From NCBI GenBank assembly GCA_001298555.1, contig LJCW01000065.1, forward strand, positions 1 to 64,000: a stretch of 64,000 nt of DNA, written 5' to 3'. Below are positions 50,478 through 59,187 of the stretch, piece after piece. Position 1 is the first letter of the stretch, and the number at the start of each line of letters is the position of its first letter. Position numbers and translations under genes: made by a program. The notes under the pieces were generated by a model, which was not told the origin of the DNA, searched no databases, and saw only the letters and a list, made by a program, of their open reading frames with translations. Source of the DNA: Actinobacteria bacterium OV450. GTDB lineage: Bacteria > Actinomycetota > Actinomycetes > Streptomycetales > Streptomycetaceae.

Positions 50478-51122
50478 TCACTTTCGCCAGAACAGGTGGT
50501 GAGCCACCCCGCTCGGGCTGGGAACGACCTCAAGGTGGAACCGGTCCAGCAGCTCATCAGGGGACTCCCAGAGTCGCACTCCGGACCCCAGCTTCAGCGG
50601 GGAGACCACGACGTGCAGAGTGTCGACGAGGTCGGCGTCGAGAAACTCCCGGATGGTGGTGGCCCCGCCGCCGAGTCGGACGTCCTTGCCCTGCGCCGCC
50701 TCCCGGGCCTGCTCAAGGACCGCGGCGGGATCACCGCCGACGAAGTGGAACGTGGTGTCGGAGAGCGTGAACGAAGGACGCTCGTAGTGGGTCATGACGA
50801 ACACCGGCGTGCGGAACGGGGGCTCGTCACCCCACCACCCCTGCCACTCGTAGTCCTGCCAGGGCCCGCGCTGAGGCCCGAACTTGTTGCGGCCCATGAT
50901 CTCGGCGCCGATGTTGCGGGCGTAGTCCCGCGTGAAGTAGTCGTCCAGGCCCCGGCTTCCGCCGGGGGCGGTGCGCATGGGCCAGCTCGCCGTGGCGCCG
51001 GCCCAGGCGAACAGCCGCCGGGGGTCCACGTGACCGAATGGCCTCTCGAGTGTCTGGTCCTCTCCGGCGCCGATCCCGTCACTCGAGACGTTGAAGTTCT
51101 GGACTCTCAGCAGCTGGGTCAC
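50478..51122 (-). CDS. Dihydrofolate reductase family (RibD C-terminal-like) protein
   Basis: A 214-residue protein of the DHFR/RibD-C superfamily: LLRVQNFNVSSDGIGAGEDQ, IMGRNKFGPQRGPW, PVFVMTHYERPSF, and DVRLGGGATTIREFLDADLVD. These are the nucleotide-binding blocks of this NADPH-dependent fold. Its true substrate is unknown; such proteins in Streptomyces are not folate enzymes as far as is known. GTG 51122 follows CAGGAGGAACAC. Confidence 0.86.
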   Translation of the reverse strand: MTQLLRVQNFNVSSDGIGAGEDQTLERPFGHVDPRRLFAWAGATASWPMRTAPGGSRGLDDYFTRDYARNIGAEIMGRNKFGPQRGPWQDYEWQGWWGDEPPFRTPVFVMTHYERPSFTLSDTTFHFVGGDPAAVLEQAREAAQGKDVRLGGGATTIREFLDADLVDTLHVVVSPLKLGSGVRLWESPDELLDRFHLEVVPSPSGVAHHLFWRK

Positions 51123-51273
51123 GTGTTCCTCCTGTGTTGTCGACAGCGGTGGTAAGACTTGCCGGACCGGGAAAACTCATCGCTGATTCCGGGACCGGTC
51201 TGAGACGCCGTCGCTGCCAGGTGAGCCGAACCTTGAGTTTGTGCAGTCGGGCGGGCCCCTGCCGTGAAGGGCT

Positions 51274-51322
51274 GTCCGCGGTCCGCGGTCCGCGGTCCGC
51301 TGTCCGGGGTCCGCTGTCCGGG
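51274..51322. repeat. Seven tandem copies of a 7-bp unit
   Basis: GTCCGCG occurs three times, followed by GTCCGCT, GTCCGGG, GTCCGCT and GTCCGGG without gaps. It lies about 150 bp upstream of the DHFR-family gene. Confidence 0.8.
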
Positions 51323-51978
51323 GCCGGTCCCAGAAGTCCTGCGTCTGAATCCCTCCCCCCGAGACGGGAGGGTTGCGGCTGTGGACTCCGCCGCGATGAT
51401 AAATGTGTCGGGTACACCGAAGGCGCTCGGCTCGCCAGAGAAGTAGCTGAGACCGTTTGGGAGCCACTCCTGGTCATCGCGGACTGCCGTGTCGTACGTC
51501 CGCCGTCCGGTACGGGCCTTCGGCACGCCGGGTCCCGGATCGGGGAGTGGCGACCGTGGTCGTCGACGGCGACGCTGCCTTCCACATCACAGTGCGGGGC
51601 ACGAGGGACAGAGCGTCCCAAGCCCGGGTTGCAGCTGTGGGACCAGAGCGTCCCGCCGTGGAAGTCACGCTATGGCGCCTCGGGCCACGACGGCGAGGAC
51701 CGGCGGAACTTGGCCAGGAGCGGGCCGATCGTGGCTGCGAAGCGATCCTCAATGCGGCCGGCTCAGAGTCGGCGCGTCGGCTTCCCCCGGAGCATTCGGA
51801 AGTCCCCGCAATCGTAGGCCGGAAGCCTCTCCCTGTGTTCATGCCGCACTGACAGGGTGCACCGGCCGCAGGATCCTGCGGTGGTCGAATCCTCATGATG
51901 GTCCATCAGGGAGCCCGCAGCCCACGGAACTTGACGCGGCCTGTTCGATGCCGTGTCATCACGAAAGGGACAACGACG

Positions 51979-52120
51979 GTGAGTGACACCACGGCGACAG
52001 CAGGAGACGACGGGCCCGGTGCCGAGCCCGACCACGACGATGTCAGCCCACAGCCCAGCGCTCCGAAAGCCCCGCGATGCCGGCGAAAATCAAGAGCGTG
52101 CGGGATGTGCGGGGACCAGC
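51979..52120 (+). pseudogene. N-terminal gene fragment
   Basis: A GTG behind GAAAGGGACAACGAC opens VSDTTATAGDDGPGAEPDHD, then DDVSPQPSAPKAPR, and then breaks; the next frame continues PAKIKSVRDVRG. The acidic, proline-rich start looks like the cytoplasmic N-terminus of a membrane protein, but nothing recognisable follows. The extent of the fragment is approximate. Confidence 0.35.
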
Positions 52121-52683
52121 TTGGTCCGGTTCAGCTGCCGAAGGCTTTCCGTCGGCATCCTTCTGTGACGCTGTGACGTCCCAGCTGACCGCGCACAGGA
52201 GGAAGGCCGCACGGGAGGCCGTCTCGGCAGCGGTGGCGGTCGCCGGCCGATTGCCTTGGTGCGCCGTCCCATAGTGGTAGCGCAGCGGCTCGCGCCGGCC
52301 GGTGGCCTCCGGCTCGTCGAGGGACAGTCGACGGAGACGGTGGTGAACCGTCACATCGGTAATCCGTCGGCCCGGTGACCGGCCCCAGCCGGGTCCAGTT
52401 CCTCACGCGCTTTCGAAGTCTGACCATGCCTGCCCGCTGGGTCCGGAAGGCCGGGCGGGTGCGTACCTGCCCGCCTGGTCCACCCCGGCGTCCAGGCGAT
52501 CGAGGCCGGTCAGGCGCTCCTTGACCGTGCCAGGTCGGTGACGTCATGGGCGCCCTGTGCTCGCAGTTCGAGGACACGCCGGCTTGCGCGGCGGCCGAAA
52601 GCGGTCGATCGGACTTCGTGGTGTCCTGCGAGATCGTGGGTCCGCACCCTCGACAGCCCCTCAGGGTCTGCGCCATCATTCTC

Positions 52684-52702
52684 ATTGCACTGTTGGTGCA
52701 AT
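52684..52702. promoter_or_regulatory. Inverted repeat upstream of secreted propeller-like gene
   Basis: ATTGCAC and GTGCAAT are perfect arms around TGTTG, 71 bp before the ATG of the secreted protein. The site stands out as AT-rich. It is typical in size of TetR or MarR operators. Confidence 0.6.
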
Positions 52703-52772
52703 AGTAGAGAGGTGATTGCCGCTCAAGAGCCCTCCGCCCGTCCTCGCGTGGTCCTCGGATGAAAGGCTCCAC

Positions 52773-54326
52773 ATGCGCATGATCGTCCGCGTCCTGGCCG
52801 TCCTGGCGGCAGCCGCCCTCCTCCCGCCTCTGGCGGCCGCGGCTCCCGCCGAAGCGGTGTCCGCCCCCGCCGTGGCCATACCGGGAGACCCCCGCGGGGC
52901 GTCATTGACGCAGTTCACCGGCCACGCAGCCGCACCACGCCCGGTGACCGTCCCCGCCGTCCCGCAGAACCCCTTCATGGCTCCCAACGGCTCCAGCAAC
53001 CTGCACGCGGACGCCTATCAGAGCGACACGTACACCGGACCCGGCCCCACCGGTCGCGACCTCACCGTGCGCAGCAGACTGCAGGGCGGTCTGTGCGGCT
53101 CCGTCACCTTCGACTCCCGAGGCCGGATCGTGACCGTGTGCATGACCCCTGAACACGCTCCCCGGCTGATGCTGCTCGATCCGCACAGCCTCGCGTCGAT
53201 TGCCTCCCTCACCCTGCCCGGCAGGGCCGGCAGCAGCCCGACGGAGGTCTCCGGAGGTGGATACTTCTACCTCGACCAGCGCGACCGGGCCGTCATCCCG
53301 ACGAAGGACGGCACCCTTCAGATCGTGGCCGTCCGGGGCGACACACTCGTCACCGAGGCACGCCACGACCTCAAACCGGTGGTCGGCGCCAGCGGAATCG
53401 TCTCCGTCCTGCCCGACTGGGCGGGCAGGATGTGGTTCGTGTCCGAAAGCGGCGTGGTCGGCGTACTCGATCCCTCCACCGGCGCGATCAGCTCCCACAA
53501 ACTCACGGGGGAGAACATCGCCAACAGCATCGCGGTCGACGAGTCCGGAGGCGTTTTCGTCGTCAGCGACCGGGCCCTCTACCGCTTCGACGCGAACACC
53601 GAAGGCAGGCCCGTCATCACGTGGCGGTCCCCCTACGACAGGGGCTCGCGACAGAAGCCGGGCCAGCTGAGCCAGGGCAGCGGTACCACCCCCACCCTCA
53701 TCGGCTCGGCATCCGGCCCGGACGGCGGATACATCGCCATCACCGACAACGCCGACCCGAGAATGAACGTGCTGGTGATGAGCCGCGGGACCGCCGGACC
53801 ACACGGAATCTGCACACAGCCCGTGTTCGCCCCGGGCCGGAGTGCCACCGAGAACAGCCTCATCGCCGTGGGCGGCGACCTCGTCGTCGAGAACAACTAC
53901 GGCTATGTCGTCGGCGACCACGCACTGCTGAAGGGTGTGCTGGGAGGGCGCCAGGTCGACACCGAAGGCGGCGTGGCCCGTGTGCACGTCGACTACACCT
54001 CCCGCACCTGTTCCCTCGCCTGGTCCGACACGGGCGAGAGGATTCCCAGCGTCGTCAGCAAGGTCTCCCTGGCCAACGGCCTCCTGTACACGTTCACGCA
54101 CCCGACTGCCGCCGAACTGCGGACAGCCGACCGCAAGGGCGCCGCGGCGGCCCCCGACGCCTGGTACCTCACCGCGCTGGACGTCCGTACCGGCAAACGG
54201 GTCTGGAGCCGCCTGATCGGCTGCGGCCCCCTGTTCAACAACCACTACGCACCGATCACCTTGGGCGGTGACGGCTCCGCCGTCGTCGGCGTGGTCGGAG
54301 GTCTCGTCCGTATCAAGGACTCCTGA
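52773..54326 (+). CDS. Secreted beta-propeller-like protein of unknown function
   Basis: A 517-residue protein with a Sec signal peptide (VRVLAVLAAAALLPPLAAAAP). The mature part has repeated strand-turn units of propeller kind, e.g. LCGSVTFDSRGRIVTVCMTP, GRMWFVSESGVVGVLDPSTG, IAVDESGGVFVVSDRALYRF and YLTALDVRTGKRVWSRLIG (PQQ-like). About five cysteines could form disulfides. No family or catalytic residues were recognised. ATG 52773 is chosen because GAAAGG precedes it and it starts the signal peptide. Confidence 0.75.
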   Translation: MRMIVRVLAVLAAAALLPPLAAAAPAEAVSAPAVAIPGDPRGASLTQFTGHAAAPRPVTVPAVPQNPFMAPNGSSNLHADAYQSDTYTGPGPTGRDLTVRSRLQGGLCGSVTFDSRGRIVTVCMTPEHAPRLMLLDPHSLASIASLTLPGRAGSSPTEVSGGGYFYLDQRDRAVIPTKDGTLQIVAVRGDTLVTEARHDLKPVVGASGIVSVLPDWAGRMWFVSESGVVGVLDPSTGAISSHKLTGENIANSIAVDESGGVFVVSDRALYRFDANTEGRPVITWRSPYDRGSRQKPGQLSQGSGTTPTLIGSASGPDGGYIAITDNADPRMNVLVMSRGTAGPHGICTQPVFAPGRSATENSLIAVGGDLVVENNYGYVVGDHALLKGVLGGRQVDTEGGVARVHVDYTSRTCSLAWSDTGERIPSVVSKVSLANGLLYTFTHPTAAELRTADRKGAAAAPDAWYLTALDVRTGKRVWSRLIGCGPLFNNHYAPITLGGDGSAVVGVVGGLVRIKDS

Positions 54327-54397
54327 CCGGGAGAACGCCGGCCCGCCCGCCACCGGCGGCGCGACACGGGGCCCGGACGTGCCAAGCCATATGAGGG

Positions 54398-54476
54398 TTG
54401 CGGCGGTGCCTGCGGTGCCTGCGGTGCCTGCAGTCCTTGCGGTGCCTGCAGTCCTTGCGGTGCCGGCGGTGTCGGC
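54398..54476. repeat. 9-bp tandem repeat array
   Basis: About eight consecutive 9-bp units of the forms GGTGCCTGC, AGTCCTTGC and GGTGCCGGC. It lies between the propeller-like gene and the nucleotidyltransferase operon. No coding frame through it is credible. Confidence 0.75.
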
Positions 54477-54609
54477 GCTCAGAGCGGCTCCGTGAGAGCC
54501 GGTGCGCTCGCCACCGGGCCGCCGCAAACACAACGCATGAGCGGCCCCACCCTGGGTAGCGGCCGTATGTAGCGCACCTGTGGATTTCGTGGCGGAGGAG
54601 GTGCCGGCC

Positions 54610-55248
54610 GTGATCGGTGAGAGGGACGGACGTGACGGGCCCGCCACGCCCCCCGGCCGCAGCGTGCCCCTGCCGCACGACCACACGCAGGCCATCCTGG
54701 AAACCACGAAGCGCGTCGCGGTTCTGTTGAAGTCCTCCGGAAAACGGTTCGCGCTCGCGGGGAGCGTAGCCGCGTTCGCACACGGCCTGCCAGCCAGCTT
54801 CCAGCACGACACCGACTTCTGCGTCCGTCGCGAGGACGCAGACGAAGTGGTCCGGGCGCTGGAGGCCGGCGGCGTCACCATGCGCCAGGCACCCGAGGAC
54901 TGGCTGGTGAAAGGGTGTTCGGAGGGGGAGGAGTTCGATTTGATCTTCGAGCTCGCCCGGCGTCCGGTGAGTACGGAACTGCTCGACCGGGCCGAAAGCA
55001 GGGCGGTGGACTCGGTCTGGATGCCGGTCCTGGCGCCCACCGACCTGATGGACAGCCGGCTTGCCGCGCTGTGTGAGCACTACTGCGACTTCGGCGATCT
55101 GCTCCCGATGGCCCGCATGCTGCGGGAACAGATCGACTGGGACCGAATGTACCTGGACCACCGGGACGCGCCGTTGTCCGACGCGTTCCTCTACCTCCTG
55201 GAACGGCTCCGTGTCATCGAGCCGCGGGAGCGGCGGGAGGGGCGATGA
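54610..55248 (+). CDS. Nucleotidyltransferase-fold protein
   Basis: A 212-residue protein. The pol-beta-type signature is seen as FALAGSVAAFAHGL followed by FQHDTDFCV (G-S ... D-x-D), then a helical domain (MDSRLAALCEHYCDFGDLLP). GTG 54610 is chosen because GGAGGAGG lies eight bases upstream; a GTG 30 bp earlier lacks a site. It is first in a three-gene coupled operon with a BON protein and a metallophosphoesterase. Transfer of NMP to a small molecule, RNA or protein is possible; the target is unknown. Confidence 0.78.
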   Translation: MIGERDGRDGPATPPGRSVPLPHDHTQAILETTKRVAVLLKSSGKRFALAGSVAAFAHGLPASFQHDTDFCVRREDADEVVRALEAGGVTMRQAPEDWLVKGCSEGEEFDLIFELARRPVSTELLDRAESRAVDSVWMPVLAPTDLMDSRLAALCEHYCDFGDLLPMARMLREQIDWDRMYLDHRDAPLSDAFLYLLERLRVIEPRERREGR

Positions 55249-55499
55249 CGGCGGGGGGGGACATCGAATACCTCATCCAGCACCTGCGGGACCGGCTGGC
55301 GCGCGAAGACATCGCCGAGCTCGGCGTACGCGTCGAGACCCGTGGGCCCGCCGCACACGTCTGGGGCAGTGTCACCAGCACGGATTGTCGCGCGGCGGTC
55401 CTGCGGATCGCCGAGGAGGAACTCGCGGGCGTCCCGTGGCACGCGGACCTTCAGGTGAGCTGTCACCAACCGCCGGACCATCCTGAGGAGCTGTCGTGA
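55245..55499 (+). CDS. BON-domain-like small protein
   Basis: An 84-residue protein consisting of one BON-like domain: DIEYLIQHLRDRLAREDIAE, VRVETRGPAAHVWGSVTST and ADLQVS. BON domains bind phospholipid or other ligands and usually sit in the periplasm; here there is no signal peptide. The ATG overlaps the upstream stop and its own stop overlaps the next GTG, so the stoichiometry with its neighbours is likely fixed. Confidence 0.72.
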   Translation: MTAGGDIEYLIQHLRDRLAREDIAELGVRVETRGPAAHVWGSVTSTDCRAAVLRIAEEELAGVPWHADLQVSCHQPPDHPEELS

Positions 55500-56227
55500 T
55501 CCGCGTGGCGGCCGTGGGGGACATCCATCTCGCCCCGGGGGACGAGGGCGCCCTGCGGCCCGCCTTCGACACCCTCGGGAGCTGCGCCGATCTCCTGCTG
55601 TTGGCGGGCGACCTCACCAGGCACGGCACGCCGCGAGAGGCGCAGGTGGTCGCCGGGGAGGTGGCGGGGCTGCCCGTGCCCGTGGTCGCCGTGCTCGGGA
55701 ACCACGACTACCAGAGCGACCAGGAGGCGGCCGTCACCGGGGAACTGACCCGGGCCGGGGTGCACGTGCTGGAGGGGAACGGCGTACTGCTGGACGTGGA
55801 CGGTTCGCGGGTCGGGGTCGCGGGGACCAAGGGGTTCGGCGGCGGCTTCGCCGGACGCTGTGCCAGCGAATTCGGCGAGCCCGAGATGAAGTCCTTCGTG
55901 CGCTACACGCGGCGGTGCGCGGACAACCTCGCGCGTTCGCTCGGTGAGCTCCGGGGAGCCGGAGGCACCGTCCTGATCGCGCTCACGCACTTCTCACCCG
56001 TGGCGGACACCCTGGCGGGTGAGCCGCTGGAGATATATCCCTTCCTCGGCAGTTACCTGCTGGCCGAGGCGATGGACCAGGGAGGTGCCGACCTCGCCGT
56101 CCACGGCCATGCACATATGGGCACCGAGCACGGGATGACGGCCGGCGGGGTTCGGGTGCGCAACGTCGCGATGCCGGTCATCGACCGGGCCTTCGCCGTG
56201 TACCACCTTGGATCAGGCGCCGCATGA
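55496..56227 (+). CDS. Metallophosphoesterase
   Basis: A 243-residue calcineurin-type phosphoesterase with all metal motifs: VGDIHLAP (D-x-H), LLAGDLTRHG (GD), VLGNHDYQ (GNHD), LTHFSP and VHGHAHMG (GHxH). It may cleave phosphodiesters such as cyclic nucleotides or RNA ends. It starts at GTG overlapping the BON stop (GTGA). The pairing with a nucleotidyltransferase suggests opposing add/remove activities on one target; this is inference. Confidence 0.9.
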   Translation: MIRVAAVGDIHLAPGDEGALRPAFDTLGSCADLLLLAGDLTRHGTPREAQVVAGEVAGLPVPVVAVLGNHDYQSDQEAAVTGELTRAGVHVLEGNGVLLDVDGSRVGVAGTKGFGGGFAGRCASEFGEPEMKSFVRYTRRCADNLARSLGELRGAGGTVLIALTHFSPVADTLAGEPLEIYPFLGSYLLAEAMDQGGADLAVHGHAHMGTEHGMTAGGVRVRNVAMPVIDRAFAVYHLGSGAA

Positions 56228-57044
56228 GTCTGCGAACCGACCCGAACGGTGGCGTCGACGCTTGCGTGGCGCACCTGCGGCGCTGACGCCTGCACATCGC
56301 ACGATTCCGACGCGATCACCAGCATGCCCCCGGCCCGGATCGTCGTCGCAGGCGCAATGCACGGCTCCACTGGCTGGCTCACCAGGTCCAGGCACCGACG
56401 GAGTGGCAGCAGACGAGTCCTTCAGCTCCGTTCTCCGTTCCACCCCGGCGGAGGGGGCGGAGCTCGCCACCTCCATCCGGCGCATGTTCGCCGGCGAACG
56501 CCAGGTGCCGTCACAGTCCCCGCCGAACCGCGCGCGAAGGATCCGACCGAACTCCTGCACGGATCGATGAATCGCCGGTCCACGGCCTGGCCGGTGCGGA
56601 GCAAGTCAGGAACGAATGGGGCGAGCAGGGGCGGTCCCAGCAGGTCATGACACTCTGCTAGGACACGAAGGTCTGGACGAATGACGGGCGCGAGCGCGAA
56701 GAATTCCGCAGAACGGTTGTTACCAGATCAATTGCTCCGGGTGGGTGAGCTCGGGGAAGGCTGCGCCCGGTGGTGCGCCGGAGCGCCACGCCCTCGGATG
56801 CCGCATGCGGCACGGGTGGGCGCAGAGTCGGTGAATGTCAGGAGCACGCCCGGAAGATGTGCTTGGGGTGAGCAGGCGAGCGTGACGGAAATGTCTGTGG
56901 CTGGTAACCGACCTCGGCGCGTGCTGCGCAGAGGCGGGGGCCGGGGCGAGAGTGTGGCCCTCGGCTCACTCCGGGCCGCGAATCCGCACCCGCCGCCACC
57001 GCTCGTTCGGTCGGCAGGACACTGTTCTTGAGGGAGCATCACCC
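56228..57044. other. Intergenic region
   Basis: I find no gene that I can support in these 817 bp. Several open frames exist but show uneven third-position GC and no recognisable domain. The end (57030-57044) holds GGGAG before the lamin-tail gene. Confidence 0.5.
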
Positions 57045-57512
57045 ATGTCATCTGCTTCTTCCTCCGTCCGTCGCATCGCCGCTGCCGTCTTGGCCGCCGG
57101 AGCGGTGGTCGGTGCCGCGGCGTTGCCGGCGGCTGCCCAGGACCGCGGCCACCAGCAGCGTCCGCGGGTGGAGATCAGCCGCGTCCAGGCCGTCAGCCCC
57201 GGGCGCGAGGACCGCTCGAACCGGTCTCTGAACGGGGAGTGGGTGGAGATCACCAACACCACCCGCAACCCGATCAACCTCCGCGGCTGGACCCTGCGCG
57301 ACGACGACGGCAACCGCTACCGCTTCGACAACGTCCGCATCAACAGCCGCGCCACCATCCGCATCCACACCGGCACCGGACGCAACACCCGCACCGACCT
57401 GTTCCAGAACCGTCGCGACTACGTCTGGGACAACCGGGCCGACACGGCCACGCTGCGCGATGACCGCGGCCGCACGATCGACACCGAGTCCTGGGGCCGT
57501 CGCCACCACTGA
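57045..57512 (+). CDS. Secreted lamin-tail domain (LTD) protein
   Basis: A 155-residue protein with a Sec signal (IAAAVLAAGAVVGAAALPAAAQ). One lamin-tail domain follows: VEISRVQAVSPG, NGEWVEITNTTRNPINLRGW, TLRDDDGNRYRF and VWDNRADTATLRDDRGRTID. LTD domains are small Ig-like folds found on many extracellular bacterial proteins; here it is the whole protein. ATG 57045 follows AGGGAG. A 15-bp perfect hairpin follows the gene. Confidence 0.87.
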   Translation: MSSASSSVRRIAAAVLAAGAVVGAAALPAAAQDRGHQQRPRVEISRVQAVSPGREDRSNRSLNGEWVEITNTTRNPINLRGWTLRDDDGNRYRFDNVRINSRATIRIHTGTGRNTRTDLFQNRRDYVWDNRADTATLRDDRGRTIDTESWGRRHH

Positions 57513-57523
57513 CCGGTGTCAGG

Positions 57524-57562
57524 GTGTCGACGGCCGCCTGGACGGCGGGCGGCCGTCGACAC
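57524..57562. terminator. Perfect 15-bp terminator hairpin after the LTD gene
   Basis: GTGTCGACGGCCGCC (57524-57538) and GGCGGCCGTCGACAC (57548-57562) are perfect complements around a 9-nt loop, 11 bp after the stop. Confidence 0.85.
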
Positions 57563-57591
57563 CCACCTGATGGCCTCACGCCGAAGGATCC

Positions 57592-57640
57592 ACCGGCCAG
57601 GACCGGCCAGGACCGGCCAGGACCGGCCAGGACCGGCCCG
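57592..57640. repeat. 10-bp tandem repeat array
   Basis: ACCGGCCAGG recurs about five times without gaps, and the array is followed by GGCCCGGTCC, which can pair back on it. It lies in the gene-free stretch 57563-57973. Confidence 0.8.
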
Positions 57641-57973
57641 GTCCTGTCCGGTGTCGGGGTCGTTCTACGTCCCCTTGTCACCGCTCACCCTGTTCATTCG
57701 GCCCGGTCACGACCTTCGCGGACGCAGCGAGGTGCGTTCGACCTGCCTGAGGCGGCAACGGTGGCCGAGGTGCCTGGGCCGGACGGGAGCAGGGGCTTGC
57801 CGGCGGTGGGCCAGGGCCGCGGGCGGGCTTGCGCGTCGTACAGGCGACTGATCGGATGTGCCGTCGACGTCTACGCCGAGGGCACCCTTCCGTGGGGTAC
57901 CGGTCGGCAAGCGGTCCGGGCAGTCGTCCGACCGGACCGCCGCTCACCGGGTGCTACTGCTCGGCCAGACCGC

Positions 57974-58864
57974 TCAGCCCGCCGGGTGGAAGTTGATGCG
58001 CTCGCGGACGACGGGGAAGCCCGCCTTGGCGAAGTTCGCGGCCATGGGGAAGTTGGCCTGGTCCGTGGCTCCGCTGATGAACTCCGCGCCCTGCTCGACG
58101 AGGAAATGGGTGCACTCCGCGAGGAGGTCGTACGCGTAGCCGCGACCGCGCTGTTCCGGGACGACCCCGATGAAGCCGATGGTGGGGCCCGAGGGGTTGT
58201 GGGCCGGGATGTGGATGCCGGCCAGGTCGCCGTCCGGTGTGCGTGCGGTCTGCCACCACTCCCGGGGGGAGGGGCACCAGCGGAAGAAGTCGAGTTCCTC
58301 CTGGGCGGCCTGGTCGAGACCGCCTTCACCGATGGCCCTGAGCGCGTGGGCGTCCAGGGTGGCGGAGTGGATGCGGCGCAGCGCGTCGAAGAACACGGCG
58401 TCGTCGGGTTCTGCGCCGAAGCGCAGGCGTCCGGGCCGCTCGGGCAGTCCTCGCCCCGGGGTCCAGCGGTACAGGAGGCGTTCCACCAGGAGTTCGTATC
58501 CCGCGGCCCGTGCGGCGGCGAAGCGGGACTCGGCGCCGGCGCGCAGGTCGCTCTGTTCCCGCCAGCCAGCGGGCAGGTTGATCTCGAGTTCGACCTTCCA
58601 GGGAGCGGAGCGCAGGAGTTGGGTCCCGGCTTCCTCTTCGCCTTCGGCCACGTCGAACCAGTTGATGTTGACGGGCTCCGAGTCGTCGGGACCGCCCCAC
58701 CACGCCCCGCGTGCGACGACCCGGCCGTCGCGCAGGGCGACGCGCTTCCATTCGGGGCGGAACCGGGTACGCCGATGCCCTTCACGGGCGCCCAGCGGGT
58801 CGGGGAGTGCGTCGAAGAGATGAGCGTCGCTCGCCGAGAGCGTGCGGATGACCGGATCGGTCAT
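57974..58864 (-). CDS. GNAT family N-acetyltransferase, two-domain
   Basis: A 296-residue protein. The C-terminal half has the acetyl-CoA loop in FIGVVPEQRGRGYAYDLLAE and the late GATDQANFPMAANFAKAGF, clear GNAT features. The N-terminal half (about 140 residues) is a degenerate or lid domain. GGAGGAATCC precedes the ATG. A 20-codon ORF with a strong ribosome-binding site ends 39 bp upstream on the same strand. The substrate is unknown. Confidence 0.84.
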   Translation of the reverse strand: MTDPVIRTLSASDAHLFDALPDPLGAREGHRRTRFRPEWKRVALRDGRVVARGAWWGGPDDSEPVNINWFDVAEGEEEAGTQLLRSAPWKVELEINLPAGWREQSDLRAGAESRFAAARAAGYELLVERLLYRWTPGRGLPERPGRLRFGAEPDDAVFFDALRRIHSATLDAHALRAIGEGGLDQAAQEELDFFRWCPSPREWWQTARTPDGDLAGIHIPAHNPSGPTIGFIGVVPEQRGRGYAYDLLAECTHFLVEQGAEFISGATDQANFPMAANFAKAGFPVVRERINFHPAG

Positions 58865-58903
58865 GGATTCCTCCGGGATACAGGCTGCTTGGAGCGCTCC
58901 CGG

Positions 58904-58966
58904 TCAGAACTGACGAGCCACGCCGGGGCAGCGGAAGAGGGAGCGCTGGATAGATGTGAACTGCAC
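58904..58966 (-). CDS. Candidate 20-codon leader ORF before acetyltransferase gene
   Basis: A GTG behind AAGGAGGCGAGCCC opens 20 codons, ending LFRCPGVARQF and TGA, 39 bp before the acetyltransferase ATG. The ribosome-binding site is among the best in the window. It lacks the HVD motif of the sulfur leaders. It may be an upstream regulatory ORF. Confidence 0.4.
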   Translation of the reverse strand: MQFTSIQRSLFRCPGVARQF

Positions 58967-59187
58967 GGGCTCGCCTCCTTCCGTCCGTCTCAGGGCGTGG
59001 TGCCACACGGTACGTGATCTTCCACTGGTGCGTCCATGGGTTTCCTCGCCCCGCGGGAGGGGTTCGCGGGACGATGCGGAGCGACGCTCTCAGAGCCCGG
59101 CGGGAGCAACGGGCGCATGAACGTTCCGCCATGCCCGGTCGCTTTCGCTTCGCTTTCGCTGCTGCTCCCGCCCCCCGGTCGTCGGCC

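Larger units (their letters stand above)
51123..52772. other. Gene-poor, repeat-bearing debris region
   Basis: 1650 bp with no intact gene that I can support. It contains a 7-bp tandem repeat (51274-51322), an N-terminal gene fragment (51979-52120) and several long but unconvincing open frames on both strands. Third-position GC is lower and more even across frames than in flanking genes, which fits decayed sequence. Confidence 0.55.

Noticed and set aside
51119..51526. A 135-codon minus-strand frame (MPKARTGRRTYDTAVRD...) as a gene
   Set aside because: It runs through the 7-bp tandem repeat, overlaps the start of the DHFR-family gene and has no recognisable domain.
52131..52772. A 213-codon minus-strand frame as a gene
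   Set aside because: Composition is Arg/Pro/Ser-rich, no domain is seen, and it overlaps the inverted-repeat operator of the secreted protein gene.
56208..56650. Two overlapping plus-strand frames after the metallophosphoesterase gene
   Set aside because: One overlaps the end of the phosphoesterase gene, neither has a ribosome-binding site, and third-position GC is not elevated.
57592..57640. Possible CRISPR array (regular repeats)
   Set aside because: The units are 10 bp and adjacent, without spacers; the other short arrays are also spacer-free.
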